Shown in pieces: positions 1 to 6,471 of a DNA stretch of 10,523 nt. Position numbers and translations under genes: made by a program. Numbering within the stretch: position 1 is the stretch's first letter; every line of letters begins with the position of its first letter. The stretch is from DSSM01 sp964484125. Lineage in GTDB: Bacteria > Bacteroidota > Ignavibacteria > Tepidaquicellales > Tepidaquicellaceae. The notes under the pieces are model-generated. The model saw nothing but the letters and a program-made list of their open reading frames with translations. It did no database searches and was not told the DNA's origin. The DNA lies in assembly GCA_964484125.1 (NCBI GenBank), contig CAZAEK010000040.1:1-10523 (forward strand), written 5' to 3'.

Positions 1-40
1 GGCGTTATTTACTGGAAATTTTCAGATACTAAATTTTTAT

Positions 41-48
41 TATTTTTG
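41..48 (+). promoter_or_regulatory. Possible -7 promoter box upstream of the kinase operon
   Basis: TATTTTTG matches the Bacteroidota -7 consensus TAnnTTTG and lies about 63 bases before the GTG start of the first gene. No convincing TTTG box is visible 19-21 bases upstream, so this is only a candidate in very AT-rich DNA. Confidence 0.25.
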
Positions 49-111
49 TATAAATTAAATTGTTTGCTTATTAGAAAAATTTATTAATTAAATATAGGAG
101 TTTATTGTACT

Positions 112-705
112 GTGGGTAAAAAATCTATGAAAAACTTTCCTTTAATCGCTATCGAGGGAATTGACGGCTCGGGGAAGTCAACTGTTGCAGAGCTTATCGC
201 CGGAAAAATTAACGGGGTTTGTATTCATACTCCGGCTAAAGAGTATTCTGATATGAAATCATTCTTCACGAATTGCAGTCATCATGCAATACCGAGATTT
301 TATTTTTTCCTGAGCGGTATCTGGGAAGCTTATAACAGGGCTAAGGATATCTGCAAAACTCAGCCAGTTATCTTTGACAGGTATATTCTTTCTACACTTA
401 TTTATCACAGGGTAATGCTGAAAAGATGCGGAATTAATCTTAATCTGGATTTGATTGCGCTTACCGGTTTTCCGCCAAATGCAGATATGAATGTTGTTCT
501 TGAGATTGATAATGATATTGCACTGAAAAGAATTAAGTCAAGGGGACTTAATGATTTTGATATAAGTTTTGAAAAGGACAGAAAATTTCAAATGCTCGTG
601 CAAAGGGAAATGTCAGATGTGGCAGATTATAAATTTAATTCAGGAATCCTCTCTGCTGAAGAAATTGCAGACGGGGTGATTAAAATAGTAAACCTTTTTT
701 ATTAA
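112..705 (+). CDS. Thymidylate-kinase-like P-loop nucleotide kinase
   Basis: The 197-aa protein has the fold signature of the thymidylate kinase family, which transfers the ATP gamma-phosphate to a nucleoside monophosphate in the cytoplasm. Seen: a Walker A loop GIDGSGKST at residues 16-24, the DRY motif typical of the family at 89-91 followed by a serine, a PNADMNVVLEID strand near 122-133, and a LID-like KRIKSRG at 139-145. The length is close to the usual 200-210 aa. The GTG start at 112 is preferred because AGGAG lies at 96-100; an in-frame ATG at 127 is too far from it. Oddity: the TREP segment that follows strand 2 in classical dTMP kinases is replaced by HTPAKEYSD, so the substrate may differ from dTMP. 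It lies 15 bases before a radical SAM gene and is probably co-transcribed with it. A housekeeping tmk role is possible but less favoured. Confidence 0.85.
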   Translation: MGKKSMKNFPLIAIEGIDGSGKSTVAELIAGKINGVCIHTPAKEYSDMKSFFTNCSHHAIPRFYFFLSGIWEAYNRAKDICKTQPVIFDRYILSTLIYHRVMLKRCGINLNLDLIALTGFPPNADMNVVLEIDNDIALKRIKSRGLNDFDISFEKDRKFQMLVQREMSDVADYKFNSGILSAEEIADGVIKIVNLFY

Positions 706-720
706 CTTAAATATTAATCT

Positions 721-1665
721 ATGAAAAATAATTTAAAAAGAATTAAATACAGAATTGATGCCGGCTCTTTGATTGGTGATAATCCGAAGTGTAATCTGAA
801 GTGTGCCTACTGTCATAAGGATTTCTTCCCTCTGGCTAATGATGTGGAATGTAATACTACTATGATGTTTGCCGATTCTGTTGCTATGCTTGAAAAAATT
901 TTTGAAAATGATATGAGGCCAAGAAAGATACATTTTTCGGGAAGGGTTGAGCCGCTTTTGGTAGCTGATGATGTTTTTGAAAATGAGGTGAAGAAAATTA
1001 ATTTGATGTTTCCGCAGTTTGATAAAGCTATTACTACAAACGGAATGCTTCTTGAGAATAAGGCGGATATGCTTAAGAAATTGGGTATTAATAAAGTTAA
1101 TGTTTCTGTTCATTCGGATTCCTTCGGGTTGAGAAAATATGTTGCAGGTATTGAAAAAGCTGTATCTCTCGGTCTTAATGTTTCTCTGAATTCCATTGTT
1201 ACTACGGATAATGTTGATAATATTAATGAGGTGATTGATTTTGCAAAAGATAAGAAAGTTAATGTTAAATTTTTTCTGATACTCGGGCTGAAAAGGATTG
1301 ATTCGGATTTGCTATTTAAGAAAGTGATGCTTAAGCTGAAACTGATTACTTATTCTGATGGAATTTTTAATGAGAGTAACGGAAGATATGAGTTTAATAC
1401 AAGCGATGGGATTTTGATTACGCTTAATACTGCGGCAACAGATAGATTAAGACCTGATGAGTGTTATGAGTGTGAAATGTATTCGAAGTGCGAAGAGGGT
1501 TGCTGGGATTCAATCAGGATTACGAATAAATATATTAAGCCGTGCGGAGTGAGAGATGATAATGTGTTTATATTTGACAGTGGCGATTTGAATGACTTAA
1601 GGGATAAGCTGAATTCGGGCGGTAAATTAAATTCAACATATCATAAACAATTTAAAACTTATTAA
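721..1665 (+). CDS. MoaA/SPASM-like radical SAM enzyme
   Basis: This 314-aa protein is a radical SAM enzyme, expected to bind a [4Fe-4S] cluster and S-adenosylmethionine to start radical chemistry. Seen: the cluster motif C24-x3-C28-x2-C31 in CNLKCAYC, a GGEP-like SAM-binding segment FSGRVEPLL at 72-80, TTNG at 105-108 and VNVSVHS at 126-132. A second cysteine group lies near the C-terminus: C248-x2-C251-x5-C257-x3-C261, then C275 thirteen residues later. The Cx2Cx5Cx3C module is characteristic of SPASM auxiliary-cluster domains, and the Cx13C spacing recalls MoaA. The upstream half of a full SPASM motif is not visible, so a shorter twitch-type domain with one extra cluster is inferred. The neighbours are a nucleotide kinase 15 bases upstream and a Gre-like gene 2 bases downstream. 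This suggests, but does not prove, a nucleotide-related substrate. Prokaryotic viperins also occur beside such kinases, but the motif here is not the viperin one. Confidence 0.88.
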   Translation: MKNNLKRIKYRIDAGSLIGDNPKCNLKCAYCHKDFFPLANDVECNTTMMFADSVAMLEKIFENDMRPRKIHFSGRVEPLLVADDVFENEVKKINLMFPQFDKAITTNGMLLENKADMLKKLGINKVNVSVHSDSFGLRKYVAGIEKAVSLGLNVSLNSIVTTDNVDNINEVIDFAKDKKVNVKFFLILGLKRIDSDLLFKKVMLKLKLITYSDGIFNESNGRYEFNTSDGILITLNTAATDRLRPDECYECEMYSKCEEGCWDSIRITNKYIKPCGVRDDNVFIFDSGDLNDLRDKLNSGGKLNSTYHKQFKTY

Positions 1666-1667
1666 TC

Positions 1668-2132
1668 ATGGAAAAAACTGAAATTAAAAAAGCGTTATTC
1701 GATTTTTGCAGAAATTTTGTTGAGGAGAAACTTAAGTTCCATTCTGAGATGATGGAAGAAGAACAGAAAATTGCGAATATGTATAAGGGTGCTATGGAAT
1801 CGCGTTACGATACTTTTAAGGAAGAGGCACAGGCGAGGAAAGACGGGCATGCGAAAAAGGTTGAGTATTTTCTGAAACTGCAATCAGACCTGCTCTCTAT
1901 GAATCCGAATTTGCTGAATGATGATATAAGGCCCGGTGCTGTTGCCATGCTGAGCAATGGTGTTAATTTTTACATTTTTGCCTATATTACAGAAGATGAT
2001 GTGGAAATTGACGGGATTGAATTTACGCCTGTGAGTCTTTCTTCTCCCGTTGGTTCGTTGATTGCCGGGAAAAAGGCAGGGGATACTTTCAGCTTTAATG
2101 GAAAGGATGTTATAATTTCAGATGTGTTTTAA
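1668..2132 (+). CDS. GreA/GreB-family-like factor with coiled-coil N-terminus
   Basis: The 154-aa protein has the two-part layout of Gre transcript-cleavage factors. Residues 1-80 are charged and helical, rich in Glu and Lys, like the Gre coiled coil. Residues 86-154 resemble the FKBP-like C-terminal domain, ending with SPVGSLIAGKKAGD (126-139) and a short beta hairpin. This matches the SPlG..L.GkkvGD core of GreA. Small Bacteroidota proteins of this type, about 150 aa, are known and often carry unrelated database names. Gre factors bind the RNA polymerase secondary channel; whether this divergent member does so, or uses the domain elsewhere, is inference. The start codon is 2 bases after the stop of the radical SAM gene, so co-translation is likely. 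It is the last gene of the three-gene cluster, followed by about 100 AT-rich bases without a clear terminator. Confidence 0.72.
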   Translation: MEKTEIKKALFDFCRNFVEEKLKFHSEMMEEEQKIANMYKGAMESRYDTFKEEAQARKDGHAKKVEYFLKLQSDLLSMNPNLLNDDIRPGAVAMLSNGVNFYIFAYITEDDVEIDGIEFTPVSLSSPVGSLIAGKKAGDTFSFNGKDVIISDVF

Positions 2133-2215
2133 TCTACATTGATAAAAAGTATTTTTAGTTTTATTTTGAATTGATTAAAAATTATTTAATAAAAAAAATC
2201 ATAAAGTTTAATCAC

Positions 2216-2222
2216 GGGAGGT
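2216..2222 (+). promoter_or_regulatory. Strong Shine-Dalgarno deciding a TTG start
   Basis: GGGAGGT lies 9 bases before TTG at 2232. It is one of the strongest ribosome binding sites in the window, where most genes show none, and it supports the non-ATG start of the following gene. Confidence 0.6.
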
Positions 2223-2231
2223 AATAATAAT

Positions 2232-2786
2232 TTGAAAAACAGATCATTCAAACACAGAAATTTTCATTATTTTTTTGTTTATAATTTTTTAAAAGAATTA
2301 TTCTTATATGAACCTTTTATTTTAATTAATTATCTGGATGACGAAGAAACAAATGGTATAGAAGAATTATGGAGAATCTCTGAGGCAATGGCAATGGGAG
2401 AAGGTTTTGTGGATTCAGTAATTCCATCTGATGGTTTGAGTTCTTCAAAATTCGAAATTAAAAATGATACTGATGGTTATATTATTACTCTTCCAGAACC
2501 GCTTTATATACCTGAAGCATATTTTGTTGGTTTGATTCATAATAAACCCCGCGTAAATGAATTTGGAATAGAGTATGGGTATTTCAGATTTTTTACTTTA
2601 GAACTGACTTTAGATAATGACCCGGAAAATAAGGACTTCAGGAATAAATTTGTTGAGATTAATGAAAAAGACAGGTTTTATTTAGATGAAAATATAATTC
2701 CGGATTATGACGTTTTTAAAAAAAATATAATTACTTTAGGCAAAAAACCGGATAGTTATAAGCCATATTCGTGGTTTCAGAGTTAG
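2232..2786 (+). CDS. Hypothetical protein of unknown function
   Basis: I do not recognise a named family for this 184-aa protein. The TTG start is chosen because the strong ribosome binding site lies 9 bases upstream. The N-terminus (1-35) is rich in Phe, Tyr and Leu, with basic residues only in the first ten, and is not a clean signal peptide. The rest is acidic, with a beta-rich stretch at 82-128 that includes EFGIEYGYFRFFTLEL (110-125), followed by a charged loop and a C-terminal KPYSWFQS. It has no cysteines, so metal or disulfide binding by Cys is excluded. It sits alone between the kinase/radical SAM cluster and an AAA ATPase, with about 100 bases upstream and 80 downstream. The small acidic soluble character would suit an immunity or antitoxin-type protein, but nothing in the sequence proves that. 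Confidence 0.65.
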   Translation: MKNRSFKHRNFHYFFVYNFLKELFLYEPFILINYLDDEETNGIEELWRISEAMAMGEGFVDSVIPSDGLSSSKFEIKNDTDGYIITLPEPLYIPEAYFVGLIHNKPRVNEFGIEYGYFRFFTLELTLDNDPENKDFRNKFVEINEKDRFYLDENIIPDYDVFKKNIITLGKKPDSYKPYSWFQS

Positions 2787-2844
2787 TATTGTATTTATTA
2801 TGATATTTTTATATATTTATCAAAAAAAATAAGGATTTATTTTT

Positions 2845-2877
2845 ATGAAAATCAAAAAATATTTGGTATGTATATAA
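2845..2877 (+). CDS. Possible 10-aa leader peptide overlapping the ATPase start
   Basis: ATG at 2845 opens a 10-codon frame, MKIKKYLVCI, that stops at 2875-2877. It contains the ATPase start codon (2868) in another frame. An AAGGA lies 9 bases upstream of 2845, whereas the ATPase ATG has no visible ribosome site of its own. Ribosomes could start here, stop, and restart on the ATPase. It could equally be chance in AT-rich DNA. Confidence 0.3.
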   Translation: MKIKKYLVCI

Positions 2878-4109
2878 AAAGAACTTTCTACGAAAAAGAG
2901 ATAAAAAATGCCTTAAATTCCGTACCTGTAGTAATTCTATCCGGACCAAGGCAGGTTGGAAAAACTACACTAATGGATAATCAAAATTTCAAGGAAAAAA
3001 CAATAAGGTTTAATGGTCAAATACTCGAAACTGCTTCAGTTTTTCAGTCATATAATGTGCTGAAAGAATTTCTCACAAAAAATTTCGATGAAAATCTTGA
3101 TGGAATAATACTGATAGACGAATTCCAGTATCTTAATAACATCTCAACAATTCTTAAAATATTAGTTGACGAAAATAAAAAAATAAAGGTCCTTTGCACA
3201 GGTAGTTCGAGTCTTCAGATTAATAAGCAGGTTGATGAGTCTTTAGCAGGCAGAGTGAGGAGTATTCCTGTTAATTCACTAAGTTTTGAGGAATATATAT
3301 CGTTCAAAGATAATACGCTTTTTGAATCGTACCTGAAATATGATTTCAACACGAAAGAAGAAGTGATAAATCCAAGAATAAAAGAACTTTATAATGAATA
3401 TCTGCTATATGGGGGCTTACCAAAGGTTGCATTAGAGAATAATAATGAAGAAAAAATCAGATTATTAAATGATATTTATCAAACCTATCTGATTAAAGAC
3501 GTCAGGAATTCAGTTGAAACAAAACATATTGTAGGGTTTAACAAAATGTTAAAACTTTTGGCGGAGCAAATATCATCAATAGTCAGCGTAAACGAATTAT
3601 CAAATGCCAGCGGATTAAAATATCACACAACTCTGGAGTATATTTACTTATTGGAACAAATGTACATAATAAAAATGGTTTTACCTTACGCAACTAACAA
3701 AAGAAATGTAATTTCGAAGCAGAAGAAAATTTACTTTTACGATACAGGAATAAGGAATATAATAGTTTCAAATTTTAACGAAATAGATACCAGAAATGAC
3801 AACGGATATATTTTTGAAAATTCAGTATATAACGAACTTGATATTTACAAGAGCATTATGTCCGGGATATATTTTTACAGAAAAGCGAATGATACTGAAA
3901 TAGATTTTATAATTGAGAAAGGAAAAGAAATTCAGGCAATCGAAGTAAAATTCAAAACCTATTCAAAGCCGGTTGTACCAAAAATCTTTAAATTTTTCAA
4001 AAAAGATTTCAATACAAAAAGCTCGATTGTAATAAACAGGAACCTCAACACAGAAAAAGACGACACAAAATTTATACAGGGTTATTTGTTGAAATATATA
4101 AAGGTATAA
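2868..4109 (+). CDS. AAA_14/DUF4143-type ATPase
   Basis: This 413-aa protein belongs to the common prokaryotic ATPase family that couples an AAA_14 domain to DUF4143. Seen: the N-terminus MYIKRTFYEKEI typical of the family, Walker A GPRQVGKTT at 26-34, Walker B ILIDEF at 81-86, a sensor-like TGSSS at 111-115, SLAGRV at 125-130 and YGGLPKVAL at 181-189. A winged-helix-like region covers about 225-275. The C-terminal part has a nuclease-fold pattern of the PD-(D/E)xK kind: E317, D346 in TEIDF, and E359-x-K361 in IEVKFK. The cellular role of this family is poorly defined; members are often carried on accessory DNA and spread between distant species. Length and motifs are intact, so it should be functional. 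It has no obvious partner except the unknown gene just upstream. It appears richer in AAA and ATA codons than the kinase cluster. Confidence 0.9.
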   Translation: MYIKRTFYEKEIKNALNSVPVVILSGPRQVGKTTLMDNQNFKEKTIRFNGQILETASVFQSYNVLKEFLTKNFDENLDGIILIDEFQYLNNISTILKILVDENKKIKVLCTGSSSLQINKQVDESLAGRVRSIPVNSLSFEEYISFKDNTLFESYLKYDFNTKEEVINPRIKELYNEYLLYGGLPKVALENNNEEKIRLLNDIYQTYLIKDVRNSVETKHIVGFNKMLKLLAEQISSIVSVNELSNASGLKYHTTLEYIYLLEQMYIIKMVLPYATNKRNVISKQKKIYFYDTGIRNIIVSNFNEIDTRNDNGYIFENSVYNELDIYKSIMSGIYFYRKANDTEIDFIIEKGKEIQAIEVKFKTYSKPVVPKIFKFFKKDFNTKSSIVINRNLNTEKDDTKFIQGYLLKYIKV

Positions 4110-4158
4110 GCTAAGCACTGAATTCATTTTTAATTTATATTTGCCCACTTTTTTCACG

Positions 4159-4182
4159 CTACCGGGTAGAATAGTTTTTTTT
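4159..4182 (+). terminator. Weak candidate terminator after the ATPase
   Basis: CTACCGGGTAG can fold into a very short hairpin (4-5 bp stem), followed five bases later by eight T. The stem is short for an intrinsic terminator, so support is weak. Position, 50 bases after the ATPase stop, is suitable. Confidence 0.25.
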
Positions 4183-4226
4183 AGCAAAAGAGAATTCCGG
4201 AAATTTTTTTATCGTGATTTATTTGT

Positions 4227-4234
4227 TATATTTG
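4227..4234 (+). promoter_or_regulatory. Possible -7 promoter box for the propeller gene
   Basis: TATATTTG fits the Bacteroidota TAnnTTTG box exactly and lies 78 bases before the mini-ORF at 4305 and 169 before the propeller gene. A second copy of the same octamer is at 4136-4143. Neither has a clear TTTG box at the right distance upstream. Confidence 0.25.
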
Positions 4235-4304
4235 TTTAAATTCCTGTAATTAATATAGTGGTTTCGAAGTAAAGTTATTAGCTCTTTGACTAATTTTATT
4301 GAAA

Positions 4305-4367
4305 ATGAAAAAGTTTATTTTTACCGCATTTCTTTTTTTTATTTGTATGGGGTACTTCTTAAACTAA
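4305..4367 (+). pseudogene. Signal-peptide-only mini-ORF, possible gene remnant
   Basis: ATG at 4305 opens 20 codons that read like the first half of a lipid-facing signal peptide: MKKF, then a Phe/Leu/Ile-rich core, then a stop. The next gene starts 28 bases later with a similar beginning (MKKIIF...), and the first 20 or so bases of the two frames are alike. It could be the broken start of a lost exported protein, a remnant of a local duplication, or a leader. A run of eight T in the core could vary in length. Function is unknown. Confidence 0.3.
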
Positions 4368-4395
4368 AAAATTAATTTTCTTAAAATAATTTCAA

Positions 4396-5559
4396 ATGAA
4401 AAAAATTATTTTTGCAGGTCTTTTAATAGTTCAGATTAATTCTGCTTTATACTCCCAATGGCAGCAAATGAACGGACCTATTGGTGGGAATTTCAATGCA
4501 ATTGAAATTAAAGGTACAAGTCTTTGGATTTCCGGACAGAATGGCGGAATATTTTACAGCCCTGATTCCGGTCAAAGCTGGCAAAGTAAAGGTTTAGCCG
4601 GAAATAGAATTAATACAATTTTTCAAAACGGTAATACTATCTTTGCGGCTACTGATGTGGGTGTTTATAAATCTACAAATTCAGGTGTTAACTGGTTAAT
4701 CACTCCACTTCTGCAGCAGAATATTGTTTCTTTTATTCAGATACAGGGAAAAATATTTGCAGGTGATGCTGGCGGAGCAGGTGTAGTCCGTACAACGAAT
4801 AACGGTGCAAACTGGGATACAGTTAATAATGGTTTAGTGAATAAATATGTTAACATTCTTATTTATAAAGATAGTACTATTTATGCCGGAACAGATGGCG
4901 GTGTTTTTTATTCAACTAATTATGGCGGCAATTGGATTAATATGAATAATACAAGACGTATAGAAGCTTTGACCTTTAAGGATTCTGCTTTATTTGCAGG
5001 AGGTATAGGAACCGGATTCGGAATCTGGAAAACTACAAACTACGGTATAAACTGGACACGTTCTGATAACGGAATTTCACAGCCGGACATTTATACTTTG
5101 TTTACCAATTCAGGTTATATACTTGCAGGTACTCATTCGCAGGCACTTTTTAAATCAACTAATAACGGCGTTAACTGGATTCAAATATCAAACGGAATTA
5201 AGTCAAAACAGATAATGGCTGTGAAAGCAGTTGACTCAATGATTGTGGCTGCATCAGGGTATTATTATAACGGATTATTCATTTCTAATAATAACGGAGC
5301 ATTATTTCAGGAATGTAATATATATGGAGCTAATGTGAAATATTTTGGAAAAAATGCAAATAAATTATTTGCTGTTTGTCAAAATGGAATATTCCTATCA
5401 ACAAATAACGGAGAGAACTGGAGTTACAGAAGTTTATTGGATACAAGTGTCTCTGCATTTATTCATTTTAACTCAGAGTACTTTATAGGTATTGGTACTT
5501 CCGGTTGTTTTAAATCCACTAATGACTGTCAGAGCTGGACAATAACAGGTTTGCAATAA
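4396..5559 (+). CDS. Exported Asp-box beta-propeller protein, N-terminal part (frameshifted)
   Basis: This 387-aa reading frame starts with a signal peptide (MKKIIFAGLLIVQINSALYS, cleavage near Q21) and then holds nine repeats of about 40 residues. Each repeat carries an Asp-box-like S/T-T-N-x-G-x-N-W motif, with Trp at about 62, 100, 140, 180, 220, 261, 342 and 381, and a degenerate copy near 304. Such repeats form beta-propeller blades in BNR, sortilin and YCF48-like proteins. The catalytic residues of a sialidase are not evident, so a binding or structural role at the cell surface is more likely. The frame stops at 5557-5559 in mid-repeat. The same repeat pattern continues at once in another frame, through a C-terminal sorting domain, so this is the front of a roughly 615-residue protein. 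No Shine-Dalgarno precedes the ATG, as is common in Bacteroidota. Confidence 0.8.
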   Translation: MKKIIFAGLLIVQINSALYSQWQQMNGPIGGNFNAIEIKGTSLWISGQNGGIFYSPDSGQSWQSKGLAGNRINTIFQNGNTIFAATDVGVYKSTNSGVNWLITPLLQQNIVSFIQIQGKIFAGDAGGAGVVRTTNNGANWDTVNNGLVNKYVNILIYKDSTIYAGTDGGVFYSTNYGGNWINMNNTRRIEALTFKDSALFAGGIGTGFGIWKTTNYGINWTRSDNGISQPDIYTLFTNSGYILAGTHSQALFKSTNNGVNWIQISNGIKSKQIMAVKAVDSMIVAASGYYYNGLFISNNNGALFQECNIYGANVKYFGKNANKLFAVCQNGIFLSTNNGENWSYRSLLDTSVSAFIHFNSEYFIGIGTSGCFKSTNDCQSWTITGLQ

Positions 5560-5565
5560 ACAACG
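5541..5565 (+). other. Frameshift junction in the propeller gene
   Basis: The upstream frame reads ...SWTITGLQ-stop. The frame one base back reads on as FAINNGLPTPNKYTF... and shows the next propeller repeat. Restoring one base, for example a fourth T in AGGTTTGCA around 5550, would join both parts. A sequencing or assembly error, a real mutation, or a recoding site would all look the same here. Confidence 0.7.
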
Positions 5566-6242
5566 GTCTTCCGACTCCAAATAAATATACTTTCAGATTG
5601 TTTACAGTTGATTCAACTCTATACGCTCAAATGGCAGACGTTCTTGAAAATAGCAGAATTTATAAATCAACAAATAAAGGAAACAATTGGACAGAAATAA
5701 ATCCGGCTTTTTGGGGATGGTTTCGAAAAATGGAATTCAGTAATTCCAACTTTTTTATGCCTTCCTATGAGGGTGTTTTCGTTTCGACAAATGCCGGTTT
5801 GAACTGGACTCAAAAAAATGAAGGTTTGTATAATTTAAGACTTAATTCTGTTTTTTCTGCAAATGAATTTATCTTTGCGGGTACAATGGGTAATTCAGTA
5901 TGGAGAAGACCTGTTCAGCAATTAATTGGGATTACAAATATTTCTTCTGAAATTCCTTCGGAATATTCGTTGGAACAGAACTATCCGAATCCTTTCAACC
6001 CGGTTACGAATATTAAGTTTAAAGTTGCACTCTGTCATTCCTGCGGAGGCAGGAATCCATTTGTAGTTTTGAAAGTTTTTGATTTATTAGGAAGGGAAGT
6101 GAAAACCCTTGTGAATGAGGTGTTACAGCCGGGAACGTACAGTGTGAGGTTTGATGCAAGCAGTCTTTCTTCAGGAATTTATTTTTATAGCCTGGAAGCA
6201 AATAACATTAGAATAACAAAAAAATGTATATTACTGAAATAA
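5550..6242 (+). CDS. Propeller protein, C-terminal part with T9SS sorting domain
   Basis: This frame continues the upstream propeller with two more Asp boxes (STNKGNNW and STNAGLNW) and then a type A T9SS C-terminal domain from about 5931. It has no start of its own that can be supported: TTG at 5598 has no ribosome site, so the frame is given from the junction. The sorting domain contains SLEQNYPNPFNP, IKFKV, LKVFDLLGREV, PGTYSVRFDAS and GIYFY, and ends in KKCILLK. In related bacteria this domain directs export through the type IX system, where it is cut off and the protein is fixed to the cell surface. An extra segment, ALCHSCGGRNPFV, interrupts the domain between IKFKV and VLKVFD. It is encoded by a 33-bp palindromic repeat and places two cysteines in a normally Cys-free linker. 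Confidence 0.75.
   Translation, partial: FAINNGLPTPNKYTFRLFTVDSTLYAQMADVLENSRIYKSTNKGNNWTEINPAFWGWFRKMEFSNSNFFMPSYEGVFVSTNAGLNWTQKNEGLYNLRLNSVFSANEFIFAGTMGNSVWRRPVQQLIGITNISSEIPSEYSLEQNYPNPFNPVTNIKFKVALCHSCGGRNPFVVLKVFDLLGREVKTLVNEVLQPGTYSVRFDASSLSSGIYFYSLEANNIRITKKCILLK
5931..6242 (+). repeat. T9SS sorting-domain module, copy 1
   Basis: This segment encodes the Por secretion tail type A domain. It is very similar at DNA level to copies at 8051-8344 and 9860-10177, for example around the GAACAGAACTATCCGAATCC core that all three share. Such near-identical modules can recombine with each other and are difficult to assemble. Confidence 0.75.
6028..6060 (+). repeat. 33-bp palindromic element, copy A, inside coding sequence
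   Basis: The element starts CACTCTGTCATTCC and ends GGAATCCAT. Its core is an 8-bp perfect stem ATTCCTGC / GCAGGAAT with loop GGAG. It is 29/33 identical to the reverse complement of the copy at 9968-10000. It adds about seven residues net to the sorting-domain linker and keeps the frame open. Confidence 0.85.
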
Positions 6243-6349
6243 CGAGTTGGAGCGAAGCGGAAATCCCGATTCATCGGGACGGCGTTTATTTCTATCAATT
6301 GAGAGCTGGTGATTTTTCTGAAACGAAAAAATTAATTTTATTGAAGTAG
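6224..6349 (+). pseudogene. Duplicated T9SS sorting-domain tail behind the propeller gene
   Basis: From 6281 a frame reads GVYFYQLRAGDFSETKKLILLK and stops at 6347-6349. This is a second copy of the last 22 residues of a sorting domain, with the upstream part missing. The frame is open back to ATG 6224, which overlaps the end of the propeller gene in another frame. Between the stop of that gene and the tail lies an insert with a different hairpin (6264-6279). The tail is not in frame with the propeller gene, so it is probably a scar of recombination or of repeat insertion in an older sorting domain. Confidence 0.6.
6264..6279 (+). repeat. Second type of hairpin, TCCCGAT-TC-ATCGGGA
   Basis: A perfect 7-bp inverted repeat with a two-base spacer lies in the insert of about 38 bases before the duplicated tail. 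Its GC-rich flank (GGAGCGAAGCGG) stands out from the AT-rich surroundings. No T-run follows it, so it is not a terminator. It does not match the 33-bp element. Confidence 0.7.
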
Positions 6350-6457
6350 AAATATATATTATATTCGTTTGATTTAGTTGATATATTGCGATTTAAAAAG
6401 AACATTGATTTAGTAAAAATAATTTATTACGTTAAATGCATAAACTAAATTTAAAGT

Positions 6458-6463
6458 AGGGAG
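6458..6463 (+). promoter_or_regulatory. Shine-Dalgarno of the YCF48-like gene
   Basis: AGGGAG lies 8 bases before ATG 6472 and fixes that start, in contrast to the neighbouring exported genes, which lack such a site. Confidence 0.5.
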
Positions 6464-6471
6464 AAATTGCT

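Noticed and set aside
1..87. Open frame at the left edge ending at TAA 85-87, possibly the tail of an upstream gene
   Set aside because: It is only 28 codons in very AT-rich DNA, another frame is also open to 58, and there is no recognisable motif to choose between them.
733..1113. Long minus-strand frame opposite the radical SAM gene
   Set aside because: It lies wholly under a gene with clear catalytic motifs, has a low-complexity composition and no ribosome site; it is a shadow frame.
721..1665. Viperin identity for the radical SAM gene
   Set aside because: The kinase neighbour suggested it, but the cluster motif is CNLKCAYCHK and not the viperin-type CNYxCxFC, and the C-terminal cysteine set fits MoaA/SPASM enzymes.
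6028..6060. CRISPR repeat or transcription terminator
   Set aside because: There are only two distant copies, with no spacers between regular repeats. The hairpin lies inside a coding frame with no T-run.
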